Below, in pieces: positions 1-12,700 of a DNA stretch of 64,000 nt. Each line of letters begins with the position of its first letter. Position 1 is the first letter of the stretch. The translations under genes were made by a program, and so were the position numbers. The DNA is from Chrysoperla carnea (lineage: Eukaryota; Arthropoda; Insecta; Neuroptera; Chrysopidae). A model generated the notes under the pieces. That model ran no database searches. It was not told where the DNA came from and saw only the letters and a program-made list of their open reading frames with translations. The stretch lies in the NCBI RefSeq assembly GCF_905475395.1, contig NC_058339.1, forward strand, positions 81,016,520-81,080,519, in the 5' to 3' direction.

Positions 1-404
1 TTTAATAGCCAATTAAAATCTTAAACGATAAGAGATAGAATAACACTTTAAAATAAAAAGTTGATCCTCATAAAAAAAAACATTTTTCATCTATACCATT
101 TCTTAAAAAATCGCCATCTTTTGGAGGAAATGCGACAGAAAAATATGTCATTCTTGCATTTAATCGAAAAAATTAGGGGTGAATGCCCTCTATAGCCCTT
201 GAAAACTTTAAGCTGAAGCAGTCCTCTATAGCGTGTTTTCTTACGATTAAATGCAATAATGACATATTTTTAAATACATTTACCTCGAAATGTTGACGAT
301 TTTCGAAAAAATGGTTCAGATGTTAGTTTTTTAGGAGGATCAACTTTCTAATTTAAAGTGTAATTCTATCTCTTACCGTTTAGGATCTAAATTGGCTATT
401 AAAG
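1..404. mobile_element. Palindromic foldback element (MITE-like), may start outside window
   Basis: The first ~180 bases and bases ~226-404 are imperfect reverse complements. For example TTTAATAGCCAATT at 1-14 pairs with AATTGGCTATTAAA at 390-403, and ATGTCATTCTTGCATTTAATCG near 147-168 pairs with 244-271. The loop is about 45 bp. There is no coding potential. The left boundary coincides with the window edge, so the true terminus and target-site duplication cannot be judged. The arm motif CTATCTCTTACCGTTTAGGA resembles a stretch at 44655-44690 next to the satellite array. Confidence 0.75.
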
Positions 405-639
405 AAACTCGAAGAACTAGGTCCAATCTGATGTCCCCCATCAAACTCTGCAACTTTTGATTAAATTTTTTTTTTGATTGGTTAACTACAAAACGAGCCA
501 TTAGTTATTATAGATTAAAATGATCCACCTTGTCTGATTAGGATAAAATGTTTCAAATTGACTCTAAAAAGCTTATTTTCCAAACGAAAGAAATTTTATG
601 TGAACACATATCTAATAATATGGTGTTGTATAGTTCTGA

Positions 640-1030
640 AACATGTTATACATACAAGTGAAATTTACAAAATTTAAAAAACCCTCGACAATTTTTTCGG
701 GTACGGAACCCTAAACTCGCACTTGGAACATGTCTAAGAATACTCTCCATTAAATTATCTTTTTTATTAGAGCCTTCTCCAAACTGAGCCGATTTTGATG
801 ATCATGGCTTAATTTTAGTTCGTTCGGGTACGGAACCCTAAGCTCGCACTTGAAACATAGGTAAGAACACTCTCCATTAAATTACCTTTCAAACGAAACC
901 AAAAAAAATCAAAATCGGTTCATCGATTGAGACGGTACGATGCCACAGACAAACAGACAGACATACACACACACATAGCTGTCAAACTTATAACCCCCCC
1001 CCCTTTTTTTTTGTTGGGAGGTTAAAAATG
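640..1030 (-). repeat. Dispersed repeat with two tandem GGAACCCTAAACTCGCACTTG units
   Basis: Two related units begin near 695 and 826. Each carries the motif TACGGAACCCTAA(A/G)CTCGCACTTG followed by an ACTCTCCATTAAATTA segment. The same pair of units occurs in opposite orientation at 55505-55845 inside an intron of the NBR1-type gene. The unit ends in GACAAACAGACAGACATAC followed by homopolymer C and T runs (about 996-1014). This is a dispersed transposon-derived repeat whose class I cannot assign. Confidence 0.7.
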
Positions 1031-1654
1031 TTCTGAAGGACACCCGCTAAATTAGGTACTAGGTTCTAGTGTGGTGTGTACCTGATTGTACTCATTCGCA
1101 TAGAGATATACAAATGAAAAGTGTTAAAACATCATATTTTAAAATAATGTTTATTCTTGCAGAGGATGCAAAAATATAATTTTGATATATTATTAAATAT
1201 TTTTCGATCTAAGTTTTATAAACACATTTTTGATAGGGAAGTATATATATTATAGTTTATATAATTCAAATTAAATTTATATTATTTACTCATAATAAAA
1301 TAATTAATTAATCGTTTTAAATATTTTAATTATTTGTTAATCATACAGGGTGTCTTTCTTCCCATCTACCTGTATATTAAAATTATTTTTTTCGATATTA
1401 AACCAAATTTTGATTTGCGTAGTATTAGCAGTCTGCTTACTATGTGGAGGGGACAACTGAATCGATCGCAACACCATCAATCTCATTCATGAAATATGCA
1501 TGCAAATTAATCGTTAAAAAAATATGTTTATTCTTCAATAGATTATAGACCGCATGACAGAAAGGGTGCTTTGTTAAATGATTATTACATACTTGAAATT
1601 TCGTGAGCGGCTCCCTTTTGGCGAGTCTCTCAAACTTCTATCCACCTTTTTCGA
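1031..1654. other. Gene-free AT-rich stretch
   Basis: No open frame resembling a protein, no splice-supported exon and no clear repeat structure was seen here. Confidence 0.6.
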
Positions 1655-2190
1655 AAGTGCAGCGTTTTCAAATGGGCATGATAACGTTATATTTAAGCTA
1701 TCGGTCTGATAAAATACAGCAGGTAATTTGCCAGACACTATGACCAATAGACCTTTTCATCGATTTGCTTTTGTTTCAGACAGTTGTCAAAAAACTATTC
1801 AACCTAACAAAGTTAAATATATTTTATCTTTTTCAAGCAGCGCTTTTTGACAAAGATAGAAGATATAAGATATGTCTTTACTTGATTGAAAACAGTCCGA
1901 AACAAAAAAGAATCATTTTGTAAATGAAAAGCCCTATTGATAACATTAATAATTATTAAACAAAAACATATTTTGTCCAATAAAAATACTGCACCGATGA
2001 GCTTTGCTACCACCATGAACATCCTGTACTAAGTATTTTTGTTTTCCAATACAGTTTACTTTTGCTGAATTGTTTAATAATTATTAATGTTATCAAATGG
2101 TCATAGTGTCCGACAAATTCCAAGTCGCGTTTTTTTTTAGACCGATAGCTTAAATATGACGTTATTGTGCTAATTTGAAAACGCAGCACA
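1655..2190. mobile_element. Foldback element with nested inverted repeats
   Basis: The left arm (about 1655-1745, including TTTAAGCTATCGGTCTGATA) is the reverse complement of the right arm (about 2098-2187, including AGACCGATAGCTTAAATATG). A second pair is nested inside: GATAACATTAATAATTATTA near 1936 and its complement near 2069-2093. The interior shares blocks with 37670-37800 (TTTGACAAAGAT...CGAAA..AAAAAAGAATC) and, inverted, with 59640-59700 (TTTGTTTCAG(A/G)(C/T)AGTTGTCAAAA). It therefore looks like one member of a family present at least three times in the window. Confidence 0.65.
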
Positions 2191-2501
2191 AGCACGTATT
2201 TATCATTTAAAAAAACTCGTTATCTCCCACGGTCTATGATAAATGTTTTTACAAAAATTATGAATATTAAAAATTTGTTCAATACTCTTTTTGTTCGATA
2301 AAAAATTGATGATTTCTAAAATAATAAAATCAATCATTTTGTTTTTAATTCCTATGTATGTATAATTTTTTTTCTAAATAACCACAACTATGCTTCGTTC
2401 AGGAATTCTTGTGATAACAGTATCAGATTTGCGCCAATTTTTGCCTAATAACTTTGAAAGTTGGAGGAGTTTCAATTCCCCTAAACCACTCCAAAAAGAA
2501 A

Positions 2502-2588
2502 CATGTAAAAATATATAAAATAAATATATTCATGTAAAAGTATATAAAATAAATATATTCATGTAAAAATATATAAAATAAATATTTT
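2502..2588. repeat. 29-bp tandem repeat, three copies
   Basis: CATGTAAAA(A/G)TATATAAAAT plus AAATATATT recurs at 2502, 2531 and 2560, an exact 29-bp period. Copies are nearly identical. Confidence 0.9.
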
Positions 2589-3249
2589 CTCTCCGGAATC
2601 GAATCTAGAGGATTTTTGGTCGCTGATCACGAATTCGAGGTTAAGATAAACAATTTTGGGTAAATATTGAAATATAAACATTTCAATTTTTCCCATGTGA
2701 GTGCTTTGACCTTAGTCAGCGAGCTGATATTCTGTAGGAAGCTGATATCCTGTAGAACTAACTACGGCCTACATGTGCTACTAGTCCCGAAAGTCAACGA
2801 AAGATTTTTTAGGCCAAAAACCATCCCAATTAATTTTATTTATTCTTCTGCTTCAGAGGCGCTTGGAAAATATTACAATGTTGTATAAATTAAGGAAAAT
2901 TTTGCAAAATAAATCGCATGGTTAATGTATAGAAAAATTAATTTTACGTTTTTCGATTCAATAATTTTATCTTGTGCAAATATTTTTCATGAACATCACG
3001 GTAACCACTTTAATACTTTTATCGATGCAACTCACGCATACACCTCGCAAATCTCTGTTATTCATCACGTCAAAGCTGATATAGTATTCAGCAAAAATGC
3101 TGTTATGTTAAATTGATTTTTGGTGCCAGGTTTAAAAGCAAAGCCTAACGCCCTTTCCCCCCTCCCTATACTTGAATGAAATATATTTGGTTCTTTTCAA
3201 AATTTCATCTTACTAGTTTATTAACATATTAAATTATTTCGCAAAATAG
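2589..3249. other. Gene-free stretch
   Basis: Two short open frames here (2667-2888 and 2925-3116) lack recognisable domains and splice context and are probably chance. A block at about 2425-2460 (AGATTTGCGCCAAT plus TTTGC(C/G)TAATAAC) recurs at 60638-60670, so dispersed repeat material is also present. Confidence 0.5.
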
Positions 3250-4388
3250 ATTGTTAGCTCGTAGCAGAAAAGCATAATCAATTTTTTTACAGTCTGACAA
3301 TGATAGAGGACATTTATACAGTCGCAAACATGAATTTTAATCGAAAAATAAAGCAATGAACTGTCGATCTTGTGGGCAGTAAGACGGATCGGGGTGCGCT
3401 TTTTTGCATTCGATTTGTGAGGGCGTCTACAAATTTTGATAACAAAGGTGACCAGGGAAAATAAAAAATTGGAAACTAAATATTGATTGAAATGAATCTA
3501 ATTTTGTTTCTTGAGGGTTTTTGGGGCCACTGAACTTGAATATCACAACGGTCCCCGACGTTCCTTCCTAGTGACCAGGGCGGACGAAAGGGGGACGCCT
3601 AAAGACGAAATATATTACATATTTTCGTAAAACTCCAAGAGACTATATACTGCCCGTCCTGGACACAAGGTATCTTGGGGGTGGGGCAAATTCGTAGTGA
3701 TATTCGTGTTCAGTGGTCCTGGAAACATCACGAGTAATCAGTTTCGATGATATATGGTACATATTCTCGTAAAACTGCAAGGGGGTCATTTTTGTTGTGA
3801 TATTCGAGTTTAGGGGACCCAAAAATCCCCGAGTAATCAAATTAGACTAATTTCCATCGATATTTAGATTCCAGTTTTTACTTTTTCCCTCATCACTTTT
3901 TCTCACAAAGTTTGTAGAGTTTACGTATTCCCTCAAGAATTGAATGCAAAAATACCGCATCCTGATCCGTTTCGATTCTTTGTGTATCGATGCATATTTA
4001 AAAATTAACATTTGTTGATAAGACAGAGAGAAACTTTGTACAGTCTGCCATTCATTTGAATAAAAGACAAGACTGTTCAATACACTAAAAATTGATTGAC
4101 AGGCGGTTTTCTAGTGTACAAACTTTGACATAACCAACATTAGTAAAAAAATATTGTTGTTAAAAATTGTACACGAAAAAACCGTCTGCCAATCAATTTT
4201 AAGTGTATTGAATAGTCTTATCCTTTAATCAAATGAATGGCAGACTGTAAAAAGATTTTGTCTATGTTTTACAAACAAAAGTTAATTCTAAACTATGCTT
4301 TAATTCGTAATAACTATACTTTATGACCTCTAACATTGACAGACTGTAAAAAAATTGATTATGTTTTTCTGTTATGAGCACTCTAAAA
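3250..4388. mobile_element. ~1.1-kb element bounded by ~50-bp terminal inverted repeats
   Basis: Bases about 3252-3305 (containing AAGCATAATCAATTTTTTTA and CAGTCTGACAATG) are the reverse complement of 4333-4385 (CATTGACAGACTG followed by TAAAAAAATTGATTATGTTT). The interior has no intact transposase frame, so it is non-autonomous. Inside lie degenerate ~130-bp direct repeats at about 3605-3840 (TTCGTAAAACT(C/G)CAAG and GTGATATTCG(T/A)GTT(C/T)AG recur twice), plus an inverted fragment of the same unit near 3505-3560. Confidence 0.65.
4036..4254. repeat. Nested palindrome inside the 1.1-kb element
   Basis: The arms about 4037-4125 and 4165-4252 are reverse complements: CAGTCTGCCATTCATTTGA at the left end and TCAAATGAATGGCAGACTG at the right. 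The central part AATACACT..AAATTGATTG(A/G)CAG is also paired. The loop is about 40 bp. The outermost CAGTCTG motif is also found in the host element's termini, which suggests that the nested copy and its host are related. Confidence 0.8.
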
Positions 4389-6580
4389 CCAGTTTATCCG
4401 AGCCAAAACTACTTGGTGCAATTATAAAATATATGCAAACAAATGCATCACTGATTCGCGTAATTAAATCATCAACGTCAAAAGAGATATTTTAAACAAA
4501 AACTTCGGAACTTATTTAATGACGAAAACTCAACAAGAATCATTAAATATTCATATATAGATAATATAAGATCGATTTTTTTCCGCTTAATACACCTTCG
4601 GATTTTTATCATCCCACCAAAACCAAAAATACTTACAATATTTTTATAAACTAAAAGAATGAGCTTCCATGTGTTAAATACTTCTTTTGCCATAAATCCA
4701 TTATAAAAATGGCAAATGAATATCGAAGAACAGCTCAACACTCCTAAGCAACAAAAATTATATTCAACAGTTCCAGGAGTCGACACGTTATTCACAATCA
4801 AAATTGAAAAACTTATCCATAAAAGTTATTTTGTGTTGATATATCAATTGTACGGACGTATAAATATGTTAAATAGAAAAAACCCATAGTTACAAAATAC
4901 AAACAACGAAGAAACAACACAAAAAAAAACGTCAACCTTTAAAGAATGTGAGGAGGTTTCTATTCTACAAACGTTGAATCATCATTTTACAAATGACTTC
5001 AAATTCTAGGAAAATTTACACTCGAAATGAAAAACGTGTACAATTTAAAATGAATGAATGTTTTAGAATATTTCTCAAAACAAAGACACCTTTGAGTTAA
5101 TGAAATAAAGGGCACACGAAAAATCACATCACTAAATACACTTGGTTTTTATCGCATATTATGACATTCACAAGGCCAACATTTCCGTATGAAATTTGAT
5201 TTCAAATGAAAAAATGTTGAATTACACTTTTTAAAATACTTTATTAAATAAAAATTTATTTTAATTAAACAATTATCACATTACGATACAAAAATTAAAA
5301 ATTATTTTATTCCCCGTATTTATGCATGAATGTTATTATGGCTGTGTTCCGATATACACTGTGAGTGAAGAAAACTGGTTAATGTAAATGGTAGCTGTTG
5401 AATTGGCGCAATGCTACACAATCGTAAAAGGGCGCTCGATTCGAAAAATCGACTGTATAAATATTGCTAATTTGTTTCATTTACTTGATTTTCGGATGAT
5501 ATTGAACAATATTGAATATTTAAATGTTTATCGTATTGTATTTGATATATCTTAAACAAAGATCTTGAATACAAAAATACAGAAACAAAAGCAAAATTGT
5601 TAATTCGAAAATAACAAGAAAGCTATTTCTTTAACTCATTTTTTATCGGAATATTCACAAATGAGGAGGAAATTTCACAAAACAAAAATTCAATTTCAAG
5701 AAATACATCAAAATCTCCATTAAAAATTGTTGGGTGAAAATTTTTATTTTCTTTACCTGGATTTTATAAATAATTCGAATCAGCGATAATTGACAAAAGT
5801 AAAACTATATTAAGACAATTTTAATTAAGGTTATTTTCTGTCAGTAAAATAGTATTGATGGTCTTTTTGGGTGGTTTCGATAATTTTCATAATGTAGACC
5901 TGAGCTGTGGATTACGCCTATGAAAATAATATGACGCCATAAGTATTAAATGATTGAAATTTTATCCCTTAGAAAAACAACTACTCTTCCACCTCTACGT
6001 AGTTTTTATATTTTATAATCGATTCTATTTAATTCTTTGGAATAAACAAATTGGTTTAAATGATTTTCATTACACAACTGTAACTCAAGAATTTAATTTT
6101 ATTATGTCGAATTTTGGCAAATTCTGCATTAAACTTTGAAGTCCACAAGATCAAAATTATATGTCAACTAGATAATTTGCTGAAATGGTTTCCTGACAAC
6201 AAAACAGAATATTGACACTGTGAGCACTGACCAATACTTCACAGTGTAGGTATATTGGAAAACTCCTTATACTGTAGTTGATATTTCTTTATTTGATCTG
6301 AATGGTGTGTTCGATTTTGAGATATATGTGGATTTTGATAAAAAAACTATCGAATTCATGTTAAAATATATGAATAAAATATTTGTTGAATATATAAATT
6401 TCATGATTCATGTGTAACTTGGATCTGTTATGCAAATTTTATAAAAATATTGCTACCAACAGTAATTTCCATTTGATCAAATACAATGCAGATGTACCGT
6501 TGAATAGTGAATAGCCAATATAGGCATAAATATTTTTGCGCCAATAGCAAGGCAGATAAAAACGTACTTGGTAGTGTTTA
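4389..6580. other. Intergenic DNA upstream of WAC
   Basis: AT-rich with scattered short open frames (the longest is about 107 codons on the minus strand at 4478-4801). None has a recognisable domain. No repeat with clear boundaries was seen. Distal regulatory sequence for WAC could lie here, but nothing identifies it. Confidence 0.5.
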
Positions 6581-6584
6581 GTTG

Positions 6585-6735
6585 TTACAGCTGCGCGGCG
6601 CTGTCCCTGACATGGCGTCTACTGGGAGGATAGTTGTATTTTAACTATTACAATTGAAATTGTTCATGCTGTTTTTATGACATTAAGTAAACATAAGGCT
6701 CAGTAGCCAAAAATATTTTCCTGAAAACTGCATTG
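6585..6735 (+). promoter_or_regulatory. Putative WAC 5' region with GC-rich patch and a short uORF
   Basis: A local GC-rich patch (CAGCTGCGCGGCGCTG, about 6588-6603) interrupts AT-rich sequence about 130 bp before the WAC start codon. It is followed by an ATG at 6612 that opens a 10-codon frame closing at TAA 6642-6644, upstream of and separate from the WAC start. This fits a core promoter or 5' UTR with a minor upstream ORF. The transcription start is not visible, so this is inference. Confidence 0.35.
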
Positions 6736-9700
6736 ATGGTAATGCATGCAAGGAAAACACAGCGGATAAGCGATGGGTAGGGAAAATTGTTTTAATTTGA
6801 CACAACCTATACACAATTTGTAGATTTTTCTTTTTTTGTATATATGGAGGTCGTCTATTTAAATTTTTCCAAAAAAATGTTATTAATTCGATTTTTTTCT
6901 ATACATTTTCAGGTACTTCGAAAAACATCAGTCCCATCCCTATCAGGTAAATTTGATAATAATGGTTTCTACCACAAAAATTTTTTTTTCAGTTGACATT
7001 ACTACTTTTTCAGTTTTCATTAATTTAGATGTTTTTTTGCATTCTTTTGCAATAATTCGACTAAATTTTATTGATTTCCATACATTTACATTTAATTTGA
7101 CATATTGGACCCCAATATTTTGATTTTTTGACTTATAGGCGTAGCACATTCTTAATACTCCATTTGCATTTTTCAATGTAAAAAAATTTTATTAAAAAAA
7201 ACATTTTCAATTTGTTTGGGAGTTTTCTCCAAGTTTTGATTGGATCCATACAAATTTTTGTTGACATTTTCCCTTTTGTTTATGTTTATTTGTTGACATA
7301 ATATAAGCGAACACAACAAGTGTTTATACCGGAATCGAATACTTAATAACAAAAACAATTACAGAATTCCAAATATGGATCATCAAAAAGTGGCTCGTAT
7401 GGTACCAGTGGTGAAAGGTATGAAAGGATGCGGGATTCGCCAAATGGGAACTCTTACCGCTCAGATAGTCCAGATTCACAATCTCCTAGGGATAGAGATC
7501 GATCATACCAAAACAAGAACTCCTACTTACAGAAAATTCGTGAAAAGGAGAGAGAGAGAGAAAATCGAGACTACAAATCATCTAGGGATAAATATTCAGG
7601 TAATTTTTATTCAATTTTTACTTTTTTTTAAATTTCTAAGTAATGACATACTGCCAAAGAAAACACTCGATTTCGAAGTTTAAATAGTAGAATCTGAGGC
7701 CATAAAAAAGGGGTTACAAATTTAGAACAACAATTTAATTTCGCATACATTTTGGGTAAGCCCTAAATTATGGAAAATTAATATCAAAGGAAGTTTGGGT
7801 AATCTGTATCAAAAATATTTGTATTCAAACAGTAGGAATATATTCCGGTTTGATAAGTGAAACACTCCAATCTAGAAAAAAATGCCGAGCATTTTAAATT
7901 TTGGTATTAACGTCAAACTTTTGTTGTTAATTTAGGTCATGTTTATTTACTTTTTGTTTGAATTTTTGTTTTTTTGTATATTTAACAAAAATGTAAATAC
8001 AAATTTTGAAATAGTTAAGAAGGTGCGATAAGTATCGCTGATTTAGGCAGTAAAATGAATTATGTTTGATAGGATTTCCAGGCAATATAAGATATAACAC
8101 TTAGGTCAATCTTTAAACGTCTGGAGATTAAGACAGGTTGGTCGCATTGATTGAAAGACCATTCGTTCAATATTTTAATCATTTCACGTTCTGTCTTTCC
8201 GATGTTCCGCCGGTCGTCTTTCTAAACGACTGAACTAATTTGATGTTCTCTATTCAACATCACTTCTTTTTTAGCCGAGATAAAAAGTTTTTCTATACAG
8301 TATCTTAGTTTAATAACCCGCTTCTTGGTTTGATAATCAATAGTACACTTAAAAGCAAAGCATATAAATTTCAATAATGTATTTCGGACTCTCTCGTGTT
8401 TTCTTAAGAAAACTGGGTTTCTAGACTACGAGTTTAAAAGACTAATAACATTTTTGCTCACATATTTCCCATTTGTAAAATAAAAAACATTCTGAATGAA
8501 TAAATTTTACGACATTCGCTAAACGATAATGGAATGAATAATTTCACAAATATTGTCAACCGGATCTTTTATTCCTTGTCGAATTTTTGTAAACAAGTTG
8601 ATTGTAATAATGTAGGCTGTTATCGACACAAGATTTAAATTGTCGTGATGTGTTACAGTTTTGTATTCTTTATCATTGATATAATTTTCAAAAAATTACA
8701 CGGTTTTTAGTACCTTGTTGTTCCACATAAGAGGAGCCAATGGGTCCTAGATCTACCATATTCTTCCTCCTAGAAGAGTGTTCGCTTTAGGATATTAGCT
8801 ATTTGAAATCGAGTTCTCTCTTCAATTTTATTAAAATCGTGGCAAATCTCAAAAATTTTACAATGTTTCTCGTGATATAGACGATGTTATACTATTACAA
8901 CGAAATATTGTTCCCCTGTAACAGAAAAACTAACTGTTATGTATCAACCAGGACTGTGATGCAATGGAAAGTTAATAATAAGTATTGAAGTTAAACACCC
9001 AAAACCACATTTACATCTTATTTCTCACCCCTGCATAATAGAAGAATGAATTTTTCTACATTCGAATTACTCATTACGGTTTAAGGATTGTAAATAAATA
9101 GCTGATTATTTTATACTTCTTCTGAAACAAATTGTTTGAAGTATGGATTGGAAAATGTTCAAAAATTTTCATGAATAATATATCATTTTCTGTTTAATAA
9201 AAACATTTCAGAACTGTTTCATTTTTAATACCAATAATATAAATAATTTCGAAAAATATTTTCTATAAAGTCGACATTTAATATTGAAACTTTTTTTTCA
9301 GTTTGTGTCAGATCACCAAAAGATAAACGAAGTCGGGACAACAGAGACTCTGAGCACAGAACCAATCACGACAGGAGTTCCGATGACAAAATATTACATT
9401 CAATCAAAGTTATGTCACAGAATTCATCACGGGATCGCAAACCCTCGCACAATTGCCAAGAAAAGGTAATTTAAAAGCAGATTTAATTAATTTACACAGG
9501 CGATGGTTAGTTTTTTTAAATTCGATATTTATTTATTAAAGGAAATATATAAAAAAAAGTACCCTTTAAGATTATACAAATAAAGTAGTGGGCTTCATAC
9601 CCCAATAACCAGAGAAAAAAGTAGGTTCATAATGCAATTTATTACTGAACGGACTTGACTTGGAAGAGCGTCTCCAGGTTAAAGGAGTTTTTCAAGCAAA

Positions 9701-12700
9701 TAGACCTAAAGTATTATGTCAAAGTCAGGGAGCAGCATCGGAAATCCACAGCTTCTCTGGCGGTATTGCTTCTAGGATCGTATGTCCAAAAGTTTGGACC
9801 CAAACTTTCTATATCTAAGTCTGACTATGATAAATAGAGACTAAATCGTGACATTTTAGCTATAAAATGCGAGAAAATATCTATGCGAACGTTAGTTCCA
9901 AAAAGAGAAGTTTTTTGTTTTTATTTTTTCTTATTTGTATCATTTTTCTATGTTTATAATTATAGAGGGAAGAACGAGAACGAGTAAATCGTGTCGGTGA
10001 TTGGTCAGAGCACATCAGTTCATCTGGTAAAAAGTATTATTACAATTGTAAGACGGAGGTATCACAATGGGAAAAACCTCGGGAATGGATAGAACGTGAA
10101 AGAGGTGATCGATCAACACGAGGTAGTTGCAAAGAGCGAAGCGGTAGTGATATCAATGACAGAGGTTATAGTGGCTCATCCAGTCGATCGGCATCCTCTA
10201 TACATGAAAAACATTCCACTGTACCGCGATCGAGTAACAGTAGTAATCGAGAGAAATTAACAACAAGTTCATCACGATCGTGGCCAACAGAATGCGATCG
10301 TGAACGAGAAAGAGAACGTGAAAGGGAAAGAGAACGTGAACGAGAGCGAGAACGTGAACGGGATCGTGATCGTGAAAGAGATAGAGAGCGTGAACGTGAT
10401 CGTGATCCTTTACCGGTTGCGGAGACAAGACGTCGATCAGAGGCTACTGCCGATGCACAGGATATGGATATTTCACCAGGAGATAGCACACCCACCTCAG
10501 AAGCATCTCGTGAACCACAACCTGAACAAATAGTAGCAACTGGACCTGTATTACTTGCTACAGCCCTTCCTAGATTAACGTCGTCAACCCCACCAATGGT
10601 ACCGCCACCTGTAAGTGGTGCACCACCGCCGGGACAAGCGCCGGGGCCACCTAATGTGCCCGTCAGTTTAGCTAATCTACCGCGTCTGTTATCACAGATG
10701 ACTGGACATAAATCACTGGAATCAGCCGATCCACAGACAATTCAAACAATTCACACTGCATTAATGATGACACGCGCAGATGTACCGACATCTGTTTCAC
10801 AGCCACTTAAAGTGGAAACTACTAGTACTCACACAACAAGTGAGGGACCTCCAACGCCCACACATTCAGAAGGACAAGATTATAATGATAATCGAAAATG
10901 TAAGTAAAGAATACTTCTTACTGTTTGATTACCGTTTACTTCTTTAAAAGTTTCAACCTACGACTTTTTATTAGAAAACTTAATTATAACTTGCGTAAAT
11001 TCTGTGTTACCAATTGACAGGTAACATAGTAATACGTCATCAACAGAGAGCGCCAAAAGACTGCGTTTAAACATCTCAAAATTATTCTGTATTTTAAATA
11101 TTTTTTTACACTTAATTGACGTATTTTTAAACAGTATTTATATTTTTTCCTATGTTATAACGGTGTAAACAATGAATTAAAAAAAAAAAACATGAATATT
11201 CCCTATTGTATTTTTCGGACACGCATCTCCTGCGAGTCTACGGGTTACATTTAACTGGTATCATATATCACAGAAATTTCTCTAAAATACTTTTCCAAAT
11301 TAAAAAAAAAAAATGTTTTATAATCTCATACACAAATACGATCATTCCTAATCGAAAACCCTCTAATCTATTTATATAAATTCATCAAATAATTTGCATT
11401 ATCCTGTGAAGTGTCTTCCATTATATGAGCTGTTATTTATTCATCCATGCTGATTAGTTAATTTTTTCTTATTTGTTTACAGTGAATAGTCCACCAAGCA
11501 GTTTAAGTTCACTCGGTGCGTTGCGCCCACAAGGACCAAGTCTAACACCATCGCTATCAAATCATTATCGCGACGATTTAGTCAATCATATCCGAGGTTG
11601 GCCAGCAGATATATTAGAAAAACAGGTACCAATGTTTTTATTACAGTTATCAAATCTTGTTTTAAATGATGGGGTTTAACCTGCGTTTCTTAGACCACGT
11701 CTATAACAGAGACCACCCACATCATTATTTTTAATCTTTATTTGTTAAATTACATTCGAATATATAATTAATTTTATGATGTGGGTGGAGTCGGTTACTT
11801 CTTTCTTATCCAAGCGACGGCAGTGTGATCAATTTACCGCTTCATTAACTATTTTTGTTCATACTGCCGCTGCCTAGATTCAACCTCGCAAACTCCAAGC
11901 CATAGAGAGAGCCAGCCTCACAAATACTATTAAGGGTATTTGTTTGTTTTTAACTTTGTCCCATCTCCTTCATTAACACGATGCTATTTAATTATAAAAA
12001 CAAAAATGTCTTTATTTTTTAAATTAGTGAAAGTTTATTCTGTCAACACTTAACAACGCTCCTTGTATAATCAGATCTTTCTGCTGGTATCGAGAAAGAT
12101 CTGATCCTACAATTATTGCGTCAAATTTGTTTAATGGAAATACAAATTTTAATTTCAGGCCCAAAAATTAGAAGAAGAAGCTCATATAACCGGTAGCCTA
12201 CAGTGTACCAAAGTTTCAGCTGACCTTAAAATTGCTCGATCGTTAGTTCGACTCACAGAAATTCAAGCAACATTACAGGAACAGCGGTAAGATAAAAATA
12301 TCGATTCTTTCCACAGATCACAAAATATTTAGAATGTGAATGTAAATTTAATATTTCTGAATTTTAAATCGCTTCAAACGAAAAATTTCTTGTTGATCTG
12401 CGTGATTCTTAAAAATTTTAGACTACGAGATTGTGTCTTAAAAGCGTTATATGAATTTAAGAAATATTTGAAGCCTTCGTAAAATTACCCCTTCGTGTGC
12501 CAAACAAATTTTACTGTATAAAGTCCAAAATACCTATTTTCTTACACAAAATCACTGGAGAATGTAACAATGTGGAGCCATGGAAAACTAAATTATCGTC
12601 GAATTTGTCCGCGTAAGAACCGCAATTGGATTCACTTTTAAGACTAAGAAGACATATTCCAAGATAAAACTGGTTCATTGCTAAGAAACAAGTACCTTCT

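Noticed and set aside
4478-4801. 107-codon minus-strand frame
   Set aside because: No domain, no splice or promoter support, and composition typical of AT-rich noncoding DNA. It could be a decayed exon but I cannot support it.
9284-9469. Plus-strand frame starting [10 protein letters not shown]
   Set aside because: It overlaps WAC exon 4 in the wrong frame. The splice-consistent frame gives the Arg/Ser-rich WAC segment.
10166-10495. Ser-Arg-rich minus-strand frame (RS-like protein)
   Set aside because: It is the antisense of the WAC Arg-Glu codon tract, which naturally reads as Ser-Arg or Leu-Ser on the other strand.
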